Assembly: GCA_010015675.1 (NCBI GenBank)
Contig: ML976986.1
Span: forward strand, 1,248,643-1,301,023
Reading direction: 5' to 3'
DNA: 52,381 nucleotides
Source of the DNA: Byssothecium circinans
Lineage: Eukaryota > Ascomycota > Dothideomycetes > Pleosporales > Massarinaceae
The notes beneath the pieces were generated by a model that was given only the letters and a program-made list of their open reading frames with translations, was not told the origin of the DNA and did no database searches. Positions 1 through 11,408 of the stretch are shown here, piece after piece. Each line of letters starts with the position of its first letter. The stretch's first letter is position 1. Both the position numbers and the translations under genes were made by a program.

Positions 1-340
1 TAGAGTAGGGGCCATTAGGGGGGTAGGGCGTGGTGGAGTAGGTGTTGATGGAAATACGCGTTGAGAGGAATTTGAACTCAATTAACTATTACCTGATTAG
101 GAAATCGCTCAAAACACCAAAAATCCGCCAGAATCGCTATATTTGACGTATTTACAGCTTCAAAACCCTATCTCAACGCTGAAAACAGTATCAAAACAGA
201 TCAATTCGATCAGTTCGATCAATCAGGAAATCGCTGATATCTGATTTGATAGTAAAATTGTATAGCCGGAGGATTGACCTGATTGAACTAATCAATCAGG
301 TAAAAATTGACGTCGACCTGAGGACTTGATTGATTGATAG
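1..340. repeat. AT-rich degenerate repeat, probably the end of a DNA transposon
   Basis: No coding frame is visible. The stretch is full of short direct and inverted motifs built on GATCAATCAGG and CCTGATTGA. A perfect 9-bp inverted repeat lies at 278-286 and 292-300, and a shared AGGAAATCGCT follows CCTGATT at about 92-109 and ATCAATC at about 219-235. Such GATCAATC-rich termini are common in Fot1/pogo-type elements of filamentous ascomycetes (family knowledge). It stops abruptly at about 338-341, where a truncated phosphotransferase reading frame begins. The transposon assignment is inference, since no transposase or target-site duplication is seen here. Confidence 0.45.
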
Positions 341-817
341 CAACTCTGGCGGTGGCGACTCCACTACGTGAATGCAGTGGTAACCATCTGCAAAGAAATG
401 GCAGAGTGGAAAGGGCCTAGGGTTGGTGGTGTGGACAATCAAAACATACCCGAATACTTCCTCGTCACACCCCGAGGTAGCGATAACTTCAGCTCGTTTC
501 AAGCAGGATGTGAGGCGATAGGAATAGGTTGCTCTAAACCCGTCTTCTATCATGCTGACCTTGGACCTGGAAACATTATTGTAGAGGACGAACCAACTAC
601 AGGAGAGGTTGGGATTATTGACTTTGAAATCGCTGGTTATTTTTCCCAAGGTTGGATTAGGACTAAGTTTCGACTTTCTAGCGGGATGAACTTGTCTGCT
701 TCGGCAAGCGATCACCCAACGTGGTGGAGATCGGAAGTTCAAAAGGCGCTTGGAGCTCATGGGTTTGAGGAACATGCAGATGTTTGGATGCAGTGGAGGG
801 GCTATAATGCACCCTAG
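341..817 (+). pseudogene. 5'-truncated APH-family phosphotransferase remnant
   Basis: About 158 codons are open and end in TAG. The Brenner-type catalytic motif HADLGPGN (H-x-D-x4-N) is present, followed by the metal-binding region IIDFE, as in the aminoglycoside phosphotransferase/choline kinase-like superfamily (PF01636) expanded in fungi. The N-terminal lobe (glycine loop and lysine region) is missing. Upstream reading is closed by TAG at 338-340, exactly at the edge of the repeat, and no ATG starts the open segment (the first usable start would be GTG at 368). The C-terminal half looks intact and undecayed. I infer that a repeat inserted in or deleted the 5' half. The original substrate cannot be told. 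Confidence 0.65.
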
Positions 818-2026
818 CAGTGATTCGAGATTTCATTATTGATGATTGAGATAGGACTTTACGAAGTCATCCATAATAAGGAGTGTCTGCCTGCATTTCT
901 GGAAGGACTTCAACAACAACCCCTTTGCTGGTTCATGCCATCATTATAGCTGCTACCATTCCTTTACGTTGATGCTGCTGGGATCCATTACTATGATTTC
1001 TTAGGGCTGCCCGTAGAGACCGATCACCTTATCAAGCTGGAGTAAAAGGAAGTACAGCACCACAGGTGCTTCCATCCGCCAAAATTCCTTCGCATGTTTC
1101 CTTGCCCGTCATATTATTGTATCCACATTTTGTACAGTTCGCCAAGTTAACAGGCTCGATATGACTGCCGACTGCGATTGCGAAGGCCCGAGAGTAGGTG
1201 AAGTGGAGGAAGGATGTAAGAAGGTGAGGGAGCACGATTTGAACGGGTCGCTTTAGGGCTAATCCACTTCAATTTCGATCGTTTCCGTGCCGGAGGAGAC
1301 AGAGGAGAGACTTGCTGAACAGGCGCGCAGTATCGCAGGAGGGAAAATATCTTGCGAGAAGTTAAGAACGCTCAAAACACTGGAGTATAGGCAGAGTTAT
1401 ATCCGCATGAGCGTCCTTGTTCGCTGGCCAGACAGAAGCGCTAGCTAAGGGAGCTAGGCAGGGAACAGCGAGAAGCCCGGACTATATCCGTGCATATGTT
1501 GGAAGCCGCTAAAGCCTGTTACCTTGATCGGTGAAGGGTTGAAGGACGTGAAACACTCATGAACTTTTTCCAAAGATGTGCTTTAATGTGATCGTCAGAT
1601 CTTTTGTATCAAATCTGTACCTATTTCTGGCCATATTAACATAGAGGTAATGTTTCACGTGACAGTAATTCCTTTATCGATAACGTGGTCCCGTCGACGA
1701 TAACTCAAACCCTAGTCTACGCCAACTAGAACTCACTCTCGAATGTTTAACCGATCGATAGACCACAGTATCTACTATCCTGGTAGTTACGAATCCACGA
1801 GTCGGACGCAGGTTAATCCGCTCCGCTTACGTCATCGTTCATCCGAAGTCGTTCGAGTTCCGAGGCCGGTGCGCCTTATCCTTATCGTGTTTTTTCCTTG
1901 TGTTGATACCCTACTGTACTCACATGAGTACTAGTGGTGATGATTGCTCCTTCTTGATTACGAATCCACGATGCACCGATAACCTCAACTTTCCTCACCC
2001 CCATCCCATACTCCAGTACCACAACA
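818..2026. other. Intergenic region upstream of the MFS gene
   Basis: No convincing gene is seen apart from a weak cysteine-rich minus-strand open frame at 1032-1235, listed separately. The last 200 bases are CT/AC-rich and probably hold the promoter and leader of the transporter that starts at 2027. Confidence 0.4.
1032..1235 (-). CDS. Possible last exon of a small Cys-rich protein
   Basis: The frame encodes CTKCGYNN, then TCEGI and STCGAV, an arrangement resembling a small zinc-ribbon or knuckle (C-x2-C...C...C). The open frame has no ATG (it would begin at GTG), so it could only be a terminal exon. A possible acceptor, ATCGCAG, sits at about 1170. No upstream exon or homologous family was recognised. 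Chance is a real alternative at 67 codons. Confidence 0.2.
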   Translation of the reverse strand: MLPHLLTSFLHFTYSRAFAIAVGSHIEPVNLANCTKCGYNNMTGKETCEGILADGSTCGAVLPFTPA

Positions 2027-3956
2027 ATGCACCCCCGAACGCCATCACCGCTATCATCACCCCAACCCAACAAACCCTCAATATGGCCTCTCATCTTATT
2101 ACTCCTACTAGTCTACATGGCCCAAGCGCTCTACACACTCCCCCTAAACCGCGTGATTGAGCTTCGTCTCTGCCAGGAACACTACACACAGCACGACCCT
2201 TCTGTCATCCAGCACGATGGTTCTGTATCGGAGAAGCTGTGTAAGATTGATGAGGTACAGAGACGGCTTGCTTGGTTGCAGGGGGTTATGGAGACTACGG
2301 TTGTGGTTTGCGGTGAGTGGGCGGTTTTTTTTCGGTGGGAGTTCTTTTGGGAGAAATGAATGGGGTGGAGGGGATTGTCGATAGAACGATCTAATGGAAC
2401 TTGCAGATTTCCTTGTCACGATTCCGTTTAGCTTTTTCGCAGAGAGGTTTGGGGTGAGGGTTGTGCTTTGGTGCAATTTGGTTCCCAGGGTCTTTTTATC
2501 GGCGTGGGCTCTTGCTGTCGGTGAGTTTGAATCTATTTATACTGCAAACAGGAGTGTGTGGCACTAGGGTTTTGTGCTTGCAAAAGTATTAATAGAGACT
2601 TTTTGTGAGGGAAAACTTGTGTTAACGTTGTTTTAGGAAACTTTCCCCACATACTGCCTACGAAAGCTATCATCGCCGGCCCTTTTCTCGCGGTGCTAGG
2701 CGGCGAATGCGTTTTCCAGTCCACAATCTTCACATTGACGTCTGCCTTGACGCGGGAATATGTTCAGCGGTAAGTCAGCCCTTTCACTAAGTTAGATATA
2801 ATTCTTTGAATCAGTGATGGCTGATCCATCCCAGCGCTTCGTACTTCTCCTACATAAGTTCCACATCCTACGTCGTCAATTTCCTGGGCCCTACCATCGC
2901 CTCCTTTACCATGAGCCGAAACCTCTGGCTCCCTTTCTGGGCCAACATCGGCTTGTTGCTTTGTGCTATACCGACTATCAAGATGCTCCCCGAGGGCGAT
3001 GTTGCTCCACTCCCGCTGATCACTGCGAGCGAAGGATATAACTATGAGCGTGAGGAAGACGGAATATCTGAAGCCGGGCCACTCCTCGCAAATCGTGAAT
3101 ACAGTCCAAATCACTATGCCAACGCCTTTGAAGCGAAGCACAATTTACTGCAGGAAATGAAGTCCGCAGTCCAAAAACTCGTACGTCTGATCATCGGTCG
3201 CAGAAACTTCCAGGTCCTACTCTGTTCGTTCTTCCTCACTGCGCTCGCGAGCTCGGACACGAAGTTACTAGTCCAGTATATCTCGAAGCGGTATGAGTGG
3301 ACGTTCGCCCAGGTATGTCACCCACACCTTTCCACGCTCAGCTTAGAGATTGCGAATTTATAGTGTATGTATATGGGACTGATAGGGTTTAGGCTGGTTA
3401 TATGCTCTCTGCTAAAGCGATTGTGAACTTTGTACTCCTTGCTGTCATTGTGCCGAGTATTATACGCAGATCCATGTCTTCGAACACGGTCCATGGCTCG
3501 GAAGTTCGCCTCAACTATCTCGGTGCTGAGTTCAGCATCGGTATATCTGTCATTGGAGTCTTTTGTGTAGCTCTCGCTTTTGAGTTTTGGATGCTGTTGG
3601 CCGGCAAGTCATTCTCCCTTTTTCTCCCATTCTCTGATCCCCGTTTTCTTTTATGCCACAGTATTCATTAACGTTGATCAGCGCTCATCATTTACGCCCT
3701 CGGCTCCGCCCTCCCCGTCTTCACGATGTCTCTCGTCAAATCCCCACTCATCGCGCTCGCAGACTCGGATATTCAGGACTTCAGCATTGTCATGTTGACG
3801 AAAACGCTGGGGTCTTTGGTTGGGGCCCCGTTGATGACTGGGCTGTGGGTGTGGGCTATTAAGCTTGGTGGGTTGGGACTTGGGTTGCCGTATTTTGTTT
3901 CTGGGGTAATACTCTCTTCTTTTGGACTTGTGAAGTCGAAGCTGACTTTGATGTAG
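2027..3956 (+). CDS. Major facilitator superfamily transporter
   Basis: Six exons (2027-2312, 2407-2520, 2637-2769, 2835-3312, 3393-3603, 3682-3956) give 498 residues. Hydrophobic segments are spread along the chain with a long hydrophilic central loop (residues about 225-280), the 6+6 helix layout of MFS proteins. The region just after helix 1 (E..LC...Y and EKLCKID.VQ..LA) is characteristic of an uncharacterised fungal MFS clade. It presumably resides in the plasma membrane or a vacuolar membrane; the substrate is unknown. The ATG at 2027 sits in an A-rich fungal context (CAACAATG). Intron 5 (3604-3681) appears to use a GC donor (GCAAGT) rather than GT. The gene converges on the acid phosphatase, with 287 bp between stops. 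Confidence 0.85.
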
Positions 3957-4243
3957 GGGATATACTCGATTGCGGCGTTTGTGGTGGCGAGGTTACGGTT
4001 ATGATGGTCGATCGAATATCCGACTGATGCTATCTATCATGTTGCATACATTACGCTACCTAAATCCAACAGATGATCTTAGTGCATATCTTCGACAGCT
4101 CCCTTCTACAAAATTCTTAAAGTCTAAATAAATCCATCTATGAATACAAGTACAAAGGCGTGAAGTGGTAGATTCATTATATACGTATAACGCTGTATTA
4201 ACAAGCCCTCCTCCGCAACACCATCCACATCTCACACCCATAT

Positions 4244-5690
4244 TTACGAACTCCTAAACTCCGCCTCCGGATGCAAGCCATCCGGCGTCTCCAAAGCAGA
4301 AGTATAAGCAGACGCTCCCGACTGCGCGCCCCAAGTATCAACAACGACGGGAGCGACCTTCCTCCCCGCATATTCCAGCCTGGTATTCGGCACCGGCCAC
4401 GGAACCGATTTGTTCTTGTGGCTCAACTTCCCAGGGTAACTAACATTGAAAAACATCTGGTTAAACGGCACCTTGCCCGCCCAGCTGCGAAGCTCATCGC
4501 CCGTCTTCTCCGCCACGAACTTGAACACGTTTGCGCCGACGTCCCAGCGGCCGAGGGTGTCAAGGCCCCAGTTTGCTTGCACGGTGCTGATCTCGCTGTA
4601 GTGGTTGTAGTAGGTTGCGTCGGTCGTGCCGACGAGGTCCTTGGGAACTGCGTCGCCGAGTAAGATGCCGACGATGCGGTTCTGCTTGGTGTACGTGTGG
4701 TTCTCGTCGAAAGTGAGGAGGACCAGTGTCTTCTTCATGAATTTTTCATTGTTCAGGAGGGGTTCGAGGAAGGTGCGGGACCAGGTGCCGGCGACGGTTA
4801 CGGTGGTGTCGTGGCCTGTTTATCGGTGTCAGCATCGAAGTCTGTCCTTTTGATTTCTTTTTCCTTTCCTGGAGGGAGGGGAGATGGCGAAAACGTACCG
4901 TCGCTCGTCATGTTGGGGGTAATGAACATCCATTGCGGTAGCTTGTCTGCGTCTAGATCTTTCTTGAAGTCTGTCAAGGGCTTGGTCTTGGATAGACGGT
5001 CCGCAGAGTTGGTTACGGACTCGTATAAGACGGCGGGGTTGTGCTTGCGGACGTAGGCGTTGGCGCCCGTCTTTTGGTTCCTGTATTCGAAGCCCTCGAA
5101 ACCGATGGACTGGACGAGATTCAGCAAAAGCTCGTTCCAAGGAAGTGGCTTCGCATGTTGCCTTGGATCATACGCTCAACACCATTTTTCGTGATTAAGA
5201 AAACTACATACCGGCATATCCTCTTGATACTCTCCCCAACTAATACCCTTGGCTTCGAGAAGGTCCACGACAGTCGAAACATTGGAGGGGATATCGATCA
5301 AGTCATCGTGGTTACAGCCGTAGTAGTCGCCCGAGATGGAAGCCGCATAATTTGGCATACTGGGATGAGTGACGGCGAAATTGTTTGAGAGAAGGATGCC
5401 TTTCTTCGCCAGCCATGCGAGGTTCGGGTCGCCTGCGGCGAGATCATAGTCGGTGTTTTCGAGCCAGATGACTATAGTACCGCGAAGAAAAAGTGAGCAA
5501 AGGTACTCATCCGGAAGACGGTGAGACTGCACTGCATTGCACATTTGTCTTCGACAGCGGGGATTTACTCACCGGCGAAGCGATCGAAAGCCTTCCCCGG
5601 AACCCATTTCTCAGCACGCTCGTCTTTAGGCAGAGTGGCGCTGATGGCCAGGAACGGAAGGGTCAACGAAAGCAGCACCAAGATGATCAT
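4244..5690 (-). CDS. Secreted acid phosphatase (phosphoesterase family)
   Basis: Four exons (5690-5573, 5471-5212, 5109-4899, 4815-4244) give 386 residues. The N-terminus is a hydrophobic signal peptide (MIIL...LAISA). Landmarks of the fungal PhoA-type acid phosphatases (PF04185 phosphoesterase family) follow: IWLENTDYD, AVTHPSMPNY, GEYQEDMP, GFEGFEYRNQKT, HNPAV, FITPNMTSDG and TFDENHTYTKQNR. Members hydrolyse phosphomonoesters in the wall or medium and are commonly induced by phosphate starvation. Length and motif order match the family, so it looks complete. N-glycosylation sites are present (NVS, NMT, NKS). The introns are 101, 102 and 83 nt. It diverges from the multicopper oxidase gene, with 930 bp between start codons. 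Confidence 0.9.
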
Positions 5691-6620
5691 GATCGCTTTC
5701 CTTTACACCGAAAAAGTCAACACCTCGTGAACAGGCTAACGATAAAATGTTCACGATGAAAGAACTCTACGCAACGACGGACAAAACAACGCAAGAACAG
5801 AGAAATGTTTGCCAAAATGCTATGAAACGAACGGGTACGGAGTAAGCAGCGCAGGACCGCAAGACGTACCCTATGGTAATTAGTATGCCTCGCCATCGCG
5901 AGATAGATTGCCCCGACTCCTCCATGCCGGCCTCTATGGCCATGCAAGCCTGCAGCAACTTCCGAGGCAAAAAACGGTGTCGGTGGGGGATGCGTTGATC
6001 ATGTCATGGGAGACGGTCTACTCTACAGGCAGTGACAGCCTTTCCCGTGAAAGTCGTAAATGGGACCCACAATGCATCGCAATCCAATCCAATCATACTT
6101 ATTAATCGCTGCGCGTGTATAGGTTGAGTAGGCTTCGTTAGGCAGGTCCCTGGTCGTGGAAGCTCCCGTGTGGTTTTGCCTGCGTCTTATTGGCGGGGGC
6201 GCGGGGATGATTTGCATATTGAGGGGGATAAGACTGGGTGGTGGTGAGGCGGGCGATGCATGTGGCTATCATCAATTTTCGGACACTGCGGCGGAGTTGC
6301 GTCTCTCTACTCCATCCGAGTTGCCTATTACGGTTTCCTTGGGGTTTGTTGAGCGCCGTACAACAACTTTATCGGATGCTGTGGAGAATACTTACCGAGG
6401 AGCGACAGATGTAGGGCGCTGGGCTGGATGCGAACTTGGAATCATCCATATTGTTCCTGGGGTTCGCTCTGCGGAGTCATCTACTAGGGCGCGCAAAAGA
6501 ACGCGCGTCGGGAAGGTCGTCAACTTCTCAACGGTTTCTCGACGATTCTTTCTTTCATTCCCGCGGTAAGCCTTGCGCTTCGCTGTACTCCTTTTGTGGT
6601 GAAGGGTAGTCGGATCGGAT
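5691..6620. promoter_or_regulatory. Shared divergent upstream region, acid phosphatase/oxidase
   Basis: This 930-bp gap lies between two divergent start codons and contains no supported gene. It must hold both 5' leaders and core promoters, so the two secretory-pathway genes could be co-regulated; that is inference only. Open frames inside it (for example 6156-6569) lack family features. Confidence 0.45.
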
Positions 6621-8630
6621 ATGCCTCGAGGAGAGACGTATGCGCTGAGAGAGAGAGAGGATGAACTGCAAGAGGAGGAACAGCTTGGGCTTTTAAACAA
6701 GGAGGAAAGAGATGAAGATCACAGCTTCGGAGAGGACGACTTGGTAGATTTGGAGCTTGAAGATGGGAGGACTACAAGGCAGCGGAAGAAGAACTGGTTC
6801 AAGATACTGGTCATTTCAGTACCGGTGGTCTGGCTACTAGGCTCCATCATCCACGTGCTATGGGTTCCACGCAAGGCTAATACAGTTGCTGCATCCGGGG
6901 CTCAACTCCGCGCAGAAGAGGATTATATTCTGGACCCAAGATGGGACTTCGATGCCAGACCTACAACAAGAGAGTATTATTGGACTATCGCCGAGCATGA
7001 ACTGAACCCCGATGGTGTATACCGCCCCATGATCCTCATCAACGCTAAGTTTCCGGGGCCATTAATTGAATGTAATGAAGGCGATGAGATTGTTGTTCAC
7101 GTACGCAACGAAGCTACGAATGCGACTTCGATTCACTGGCACGGACTGTTCCAGAATGGGACGAATTACATGGACGGCACCGTGGGAGTAACGCAGTGTC
7201 CAATCGCACCAGGTTACTCGTTCACGTACCGCTTCAACGTCACGGGCCAAACAGGGACGTATTGGTACCACAGTCACATGTCCATGCAGGCTTCAGACGG
7301 CCTTGTTGGACCCATTGTCATTCACGCCCGGGGAGGCGAGGAGAAGGTTCTTCAAAAAGTGCCATACAAAGAGGATAGGGTCGTACTAGTCTCAGATCAC
7401 TACTACGACCTCTCTTCAGCTCTCCTCTGGCAATACCTCAAACCAGGAAACGAAAACGACGAGCCAGTGCCCCAAGCAGCCGTCATAAACGGACGCGGGA
7501 TGCGAAATTGCTCCCAACTACCCAACCGCAACTGCTCCACAGCCGATCGCTCGAACGCACTCTTTAACCTTTCATCCGAACACAATACCCGTCTCCGCTT
7601 CATCAACGTCGGCGTATTCGCAGAGTTCCAGGTCCAGATCGACGAGCACGAAGTCCAACTCACCGAAGTCGACGGCGTAGACGTGCACCCGCAATCAATC
7701 CACCGCCTCAACATCAACCCCGCCCAGCGCTACAGCATCATCCTCACCCCACCCACCCCAAACAAAGGCTCCTACTGGCTGCGCGCCCGCATGATAACCC
7801 ACTGTTTCGCGTACGAAGAACCCGAGCTCTCCCCAGAAGTCCGCGGCACAATCCACTACACCACCCAGCTCCCGCCCTCCCCACCCCAAAGCAAAGACTG
7901 GCCCGAACCCATAACCGTAGCCTGCAACGACCTCAACACCAGCGCCCTGGTCCCCGTACACGCCATCCGCGCCCCCTCCCACCCCTCCGCCGTTCTCTAC
8001 CTCCGCACCTCATTCCAAACCCACGACTGGCGCCTAAGCCGGGGTTTCTTAAACGCGTCCTCCTACCGAGCCAACCTCACCCACCCGACCCTCTCGACCT
8101 TCACGCGCGGCATCCAAGCCTCGTCCGAAAAACACCTCTACTCGCTCTCGCACCCCTACGGCCTAAACACCTACCTCTTCAACGCTACCACATCCCTCGT
8201 CTACCAAACCACCGGCATCCGCACCCTCGACATCCTGCTCCAGAACTTCGACGACGGAAACCACCCCTTCCACCTCCACGGCCACACCTTCTGGGTGCTC
8301 GCCTCCGGCACCGGGTACCCGCCCGCGCACCTCGCCCGCGGCGAGCCTACGGGGTTGAGTCTGGAGAACCCGCTTCGTCGCGATACGGCGAGTTTGGAGC
8401 CGTATGGCTGGCTGCTGTTGAGGTTCGTGGCGGATAATCCCGGCGTGTGGGCGTTTCATTGCCATGTTGGGTGGCATAGTGAGGCGGGGCTTAGTATGCA
8501 GTTTTTGGAGAGGAGCGAGGTTTTGGCGAAGCAGAGGGTACCGAGGGAGGTGGAGCGGCTTTGTGGAGTGGAGGGCGGGGAGAGGGGGAAGGCGCCGGAT
8601 GATGCCGGGTGGGTGGGCGTGTGGGATTGA
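6621..8630 (+). CDS. Membrane-anchored multicopper oxidase (laccase-like)
   Basis: A single intronless ORF of 669 residues. An acidic cytosolic tail (1-58) precedes a transmembrane anchor at about 61-82 (KILVISVPVVWLLG), followed by three cupredoxin domains. All four copper-binding motifs are intact: HWHG (172), HSH (217), HPFHLHGH (548) and HCHVGWH (613). The residue after the last motif that sits axial to type-1 copper is Leu (about 624), as in many laccases. The enzyme would oxidise phenols or metal ions and reduce O2 to water. It is unusual in being a type II membrane protein with an N-terminal anchor; Fet3-type ferroxidases carry a C-terminal one and true laccases are secreted. Several N-glycosylation sites lie on the lumenal side. 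Substrate is not predictable. Confidence 0.9.
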   Translation: MPRGETYALREREDELQEEEQLGLLNKEERDEDHSFGEDDLVDLELEDGRTTRQRKKNWFKILVISVPVVWLLGSIIHVLWVPRKANTVAASGAQLRAEEDYILDPRWDFDARPTTREYYWTIAEHELNPDGVYRPMILINAKFPGPLIECNEGDEIVVHVRNEATNATSIHWHGLFQNGTNYMDGTVGVTQCPIAPGYSFTYRFNVTGQTGTYWYHSHMSMQASDGLVGPIVIHARGGEEKVLQKVPYKEDRVVLVSDHYYDLSSALLWQYLKPGNENDEPVPQAAVINGRGMRNCSQLPNRNCSTADRSNALFNLSSEHNTRLRFINVGVFAEFQVQIDEHEVQLTEVDGVDVHPQSIHRLNINPAQRYSIILTPPTPNKGSYWLRARMITHCFAYEEPELSPEVRGTIHYTTQLPPSPPQSKDWPEPITVACNDLNTSALVPVHAIRAPSHPSAVLYLRTSFQTHDWRLSRGFLNASSYRANLTHPTLSTFTRGIQASSEKHLYSLSHPYGLNTYLFNATTSLVYQTTGIRTLDILLQNFDDGNHPFHLHGHTFWVLASGTGYPPAHLARGEPTGLSLENPLRRDTASLEPYGWLLLRFVADNPGVWAFHCHVGWHSEAGLSMQFLERSEVLAKQRVPREVERLCGVEGGERGKAPDDAGWVGVWD

Positions 8631-9858
8631 TTGAGTGGCGTGGGGAGGGCTTGCTTGCTTGCTGGGAATGCATGGCTTGGGTGGTTTGGAGATGGATGCG
8701 GTAACTATGGTTTATGGGAATACTTGTAGATGACGTTCCGGCGCGTCTTCGATACGCAGAGTAGGCTGAGATACGCTTCTGTAAAGGGTCTGGATACGAG
8801 CGAATTGGCTGCGCCCTGTGGTATTCCACGAAGCCTCTACTAAGCAAAGTATAGGCAGATGTCTCGAAACTGCGCTATAGTAAGATGATTGGTTGGGGGT
8901 GGTGAAGGCTCATTGAGTCGGTAGAATGGTGAAGCGTAGAGATGACTAGTATAGAAGGCTTAATATATGACCTAGCGGCGGCAAGGGCAGTTCGGCACAA
9001 CGTCTGCCTCCTGTAGGTACCTAGGTAGTTAAGTGCGTTAGCCCAGGCAAGGTTAGCAGCATTTGTACAGTACATAACACTCATCAAGGCGAAGTATACA
9101 CAATAACAATGTAGCATGCCTTCCCAAGTGCTTACAATAAGCACAAAAAGGTAGTACGCTTCACACCTTCCATCTCCACATCACGCGCGCACATATGCAC
9201 AAAATCGTCCGCCTCCTCGTACAACACCCAAAATCAGCAGCACAAGTTCACATTCCACTATCTGAAAGTGGCCATGTACCGCAGCACACGCAACCCAAAT
9301 TTCCAACCATCGCAAACCACTCAGGCACTTTTCTTCGCCCGTTTGCGCGTGCATACATGACGCCTCCCCTCGCTCTCGTACTGCGCATCATAAAATAATC
9401 GTGATCTCGTAACGCCAGCAAATGCAGTGTCCCCTGGGGTATATCCTAAACTGAACAAAGGAAAATCGCCCTTGGCTTGGACGTAAGGGTAGAGTAAAGG
9501 TAAGGAGTAAAAAAGGAAGCATGTACTCAAGAAATTTCCATGTATTGACAGTGTCGATGGAAGGAAGAAAAGGAAAAGTTGAATGGAGAAGAGGGAGAAA
9601 AAAAGGGGGCCGCCCGCTCACTCATCCAGTAAGCTTCGAAACCACTTGCATCGAGCGTCGTACATTGACGGCGGGGACGCCGATGGCTTCGAATGCCTTG
9701 GAGGGGTTGGTGTGGTTGGATGTGACACAGGTTGTTGTCTAACCGCTCGCGGAACCACTCAATGCAAGGGAACAACGTCGCGCTATGGACACGGCACAAC
9801 TCAACATGGCACGAAAAGAAGTTGGAATTGGCCCGGTGCACAATATCGTAACCCGACT
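8631..9858. other. Intergenic region between convergent genes
   Basis: These 1.2 kb separate the oxidase stop from the GPCR stop (tail to tail) and should contain both 3' UTRs. Open frames here are short and overlap in several frames without family motifs. No RNA gene was recognised. Confidence 0.4.
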
Positions 9859-11408
9859 TTACCTCTTGTGCTCAGAAGGCACACGCTGTACGTCTTCCAC
9901 ACTGGAGGCGTTGGACAGATGCTGTTGCGATATTGGTGCGCTAGTCTCGACCGTCTCAAGTAGGATAGCAGTATCGAGTTCCGGGGGCTTGGCGATTAAA
10001 TTGCGATGGCCGCGTGGCTGCCAGCTCGGCTCCTCGCTTTTATGTCCGTTGTCCTTGTTCATCAGCTCAGCAATCGCACGCTTGCATTCGGGCCACGTCG
10101 TTGAGATGTAGATCATCGAGTTCCAGAATCCTTGCAGTGGAAGGACCAAAGCAGAGGCGAGATTGAGACCGAACATTGGATGGTCCTTGTGGATGAACTG
10201 CTGCAGACGGTTGGCGGTGGACGGAACCCAGACACAGACGAGGGCAGCAAACATGAGGAAGGCGACTTTAAAATAGCCAAGCGCAGCTGCGTTGACCTTC
10301 ATACCATTGTGGCGCCGAGCTGTATTATTGTTATTGGTGATGGACATGGAGCGAGAAGGCTCGACATCTGGTTCCCTCATGGGATTAGTCGCGAAGGCCG
10401 TGGCTCGGTATCCACTCGGTGTATTGGCTGTATGATGTATCCTCCTTGAGTGTGGATTTGGTTGGATATGGGTAGGGGCTGGTGTTTCCACGTTGGACGA
10501 CAACTGCTTCGTGCTTCCAAAAGAGCTGCGAGAAGCGTTGTGTAAGGTTGGCGAGGCGGCTTGTGGATCCCACGAGTCCTGTGGTTGAGTGGTCTCAACC
10601 TCCATCGTGGTTTCGACTTTAATGATGCCGAGATCCGTGGAAATATGCGGGCTATGCGGAGCGTTACCGAGGTCTTGGTCAGCAGCCACCCTCTTGGAGA
10701 GTGAATGGAGCTCGGAGCCTTTGCGGAAGATCTTCCATCCAGTAACAATGTAGATGGCCATGGTGGAGAAGATGACTCCCCACACAGGAGCGTAGAAGAA
10801 GGCAATCCGCATCCAGTCAACTTCGGCCGAGACCCAACACCAGAGCTGGAGAAGTTAGCTTAGTTTGACATGTCCTTCAAGCGGGGATTTACAGTAGCCG
10901 GCCCGATAATTATCCTACTACCAAAGTGATCCAAAAAGATATACGTTACTGCCACAATGCCGGTAACTCCATATGCGCCGAGCAGATACCACTTCTCTAG
11001 ATGGCGTAGCTGGGTTGAATTGTATCCACGGAAGAAGACTAGCTGCACATTGAGTGCCATGCAGAAGACCCAGAGACTGTCCGCGGCCATGAACCTATTC
11101 AAGTCAGCACCGCATCCCCCAAAAGCCAACAGGTAGACGTGCCATTGTATGATGATGCCTTGAAATTCGCAGAGAGGGGAGAATTTGGCTGGAAAGACGG
11201 GCACAGCCGCAGTCCCGATCAGCGTAGCCACGTTCACCGTCATGTTGCCAAAGGATGCGTAGAAGACGAGGCGATTGATGGGTTTGCGGAAGTAGTGCCA
11301 TTTCCAGAAGGTCGTGATGATGAATATAGATCCTATTATGGAAAGTACGGACATGATGCGCTCCGACAGCTGGATTGCCAGGATCTGGCGTTCGTTGAAC
11401 ACTATCAT
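9859..11408 (-). CDS. cAMP-receptor-like G-protein-coupled receptor
   Basis: Three exons (11408-11143, 11094-10893, 10845-9859) give 484 residues and seven hydrophobic helices. Family landmarks of fungal cAMP-receptor-like (CAR-type) GPCRs are CEFQG before helix 3, FMAADSLWVFCMALNV in helix 3, GPATLWCWV at the start of helix 5, FWNSMIY in helix 7, and a long Ser/Thr/Asn-rich third intracellular loop (about 200-345). These receptors sense nutrients or other cues at the plasma membrane and signal through heterotrimeric G proteins. Splicing after IIIQW requires a 48-nt GC-AG intron (11142-11095); without it a 16-residue insertion would split helix 3 while keeping the frame. The second intron is 47 nt and ordinary. 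The start is the first in-frame ATG. The ligand is unknown. Confidence 0.85.
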
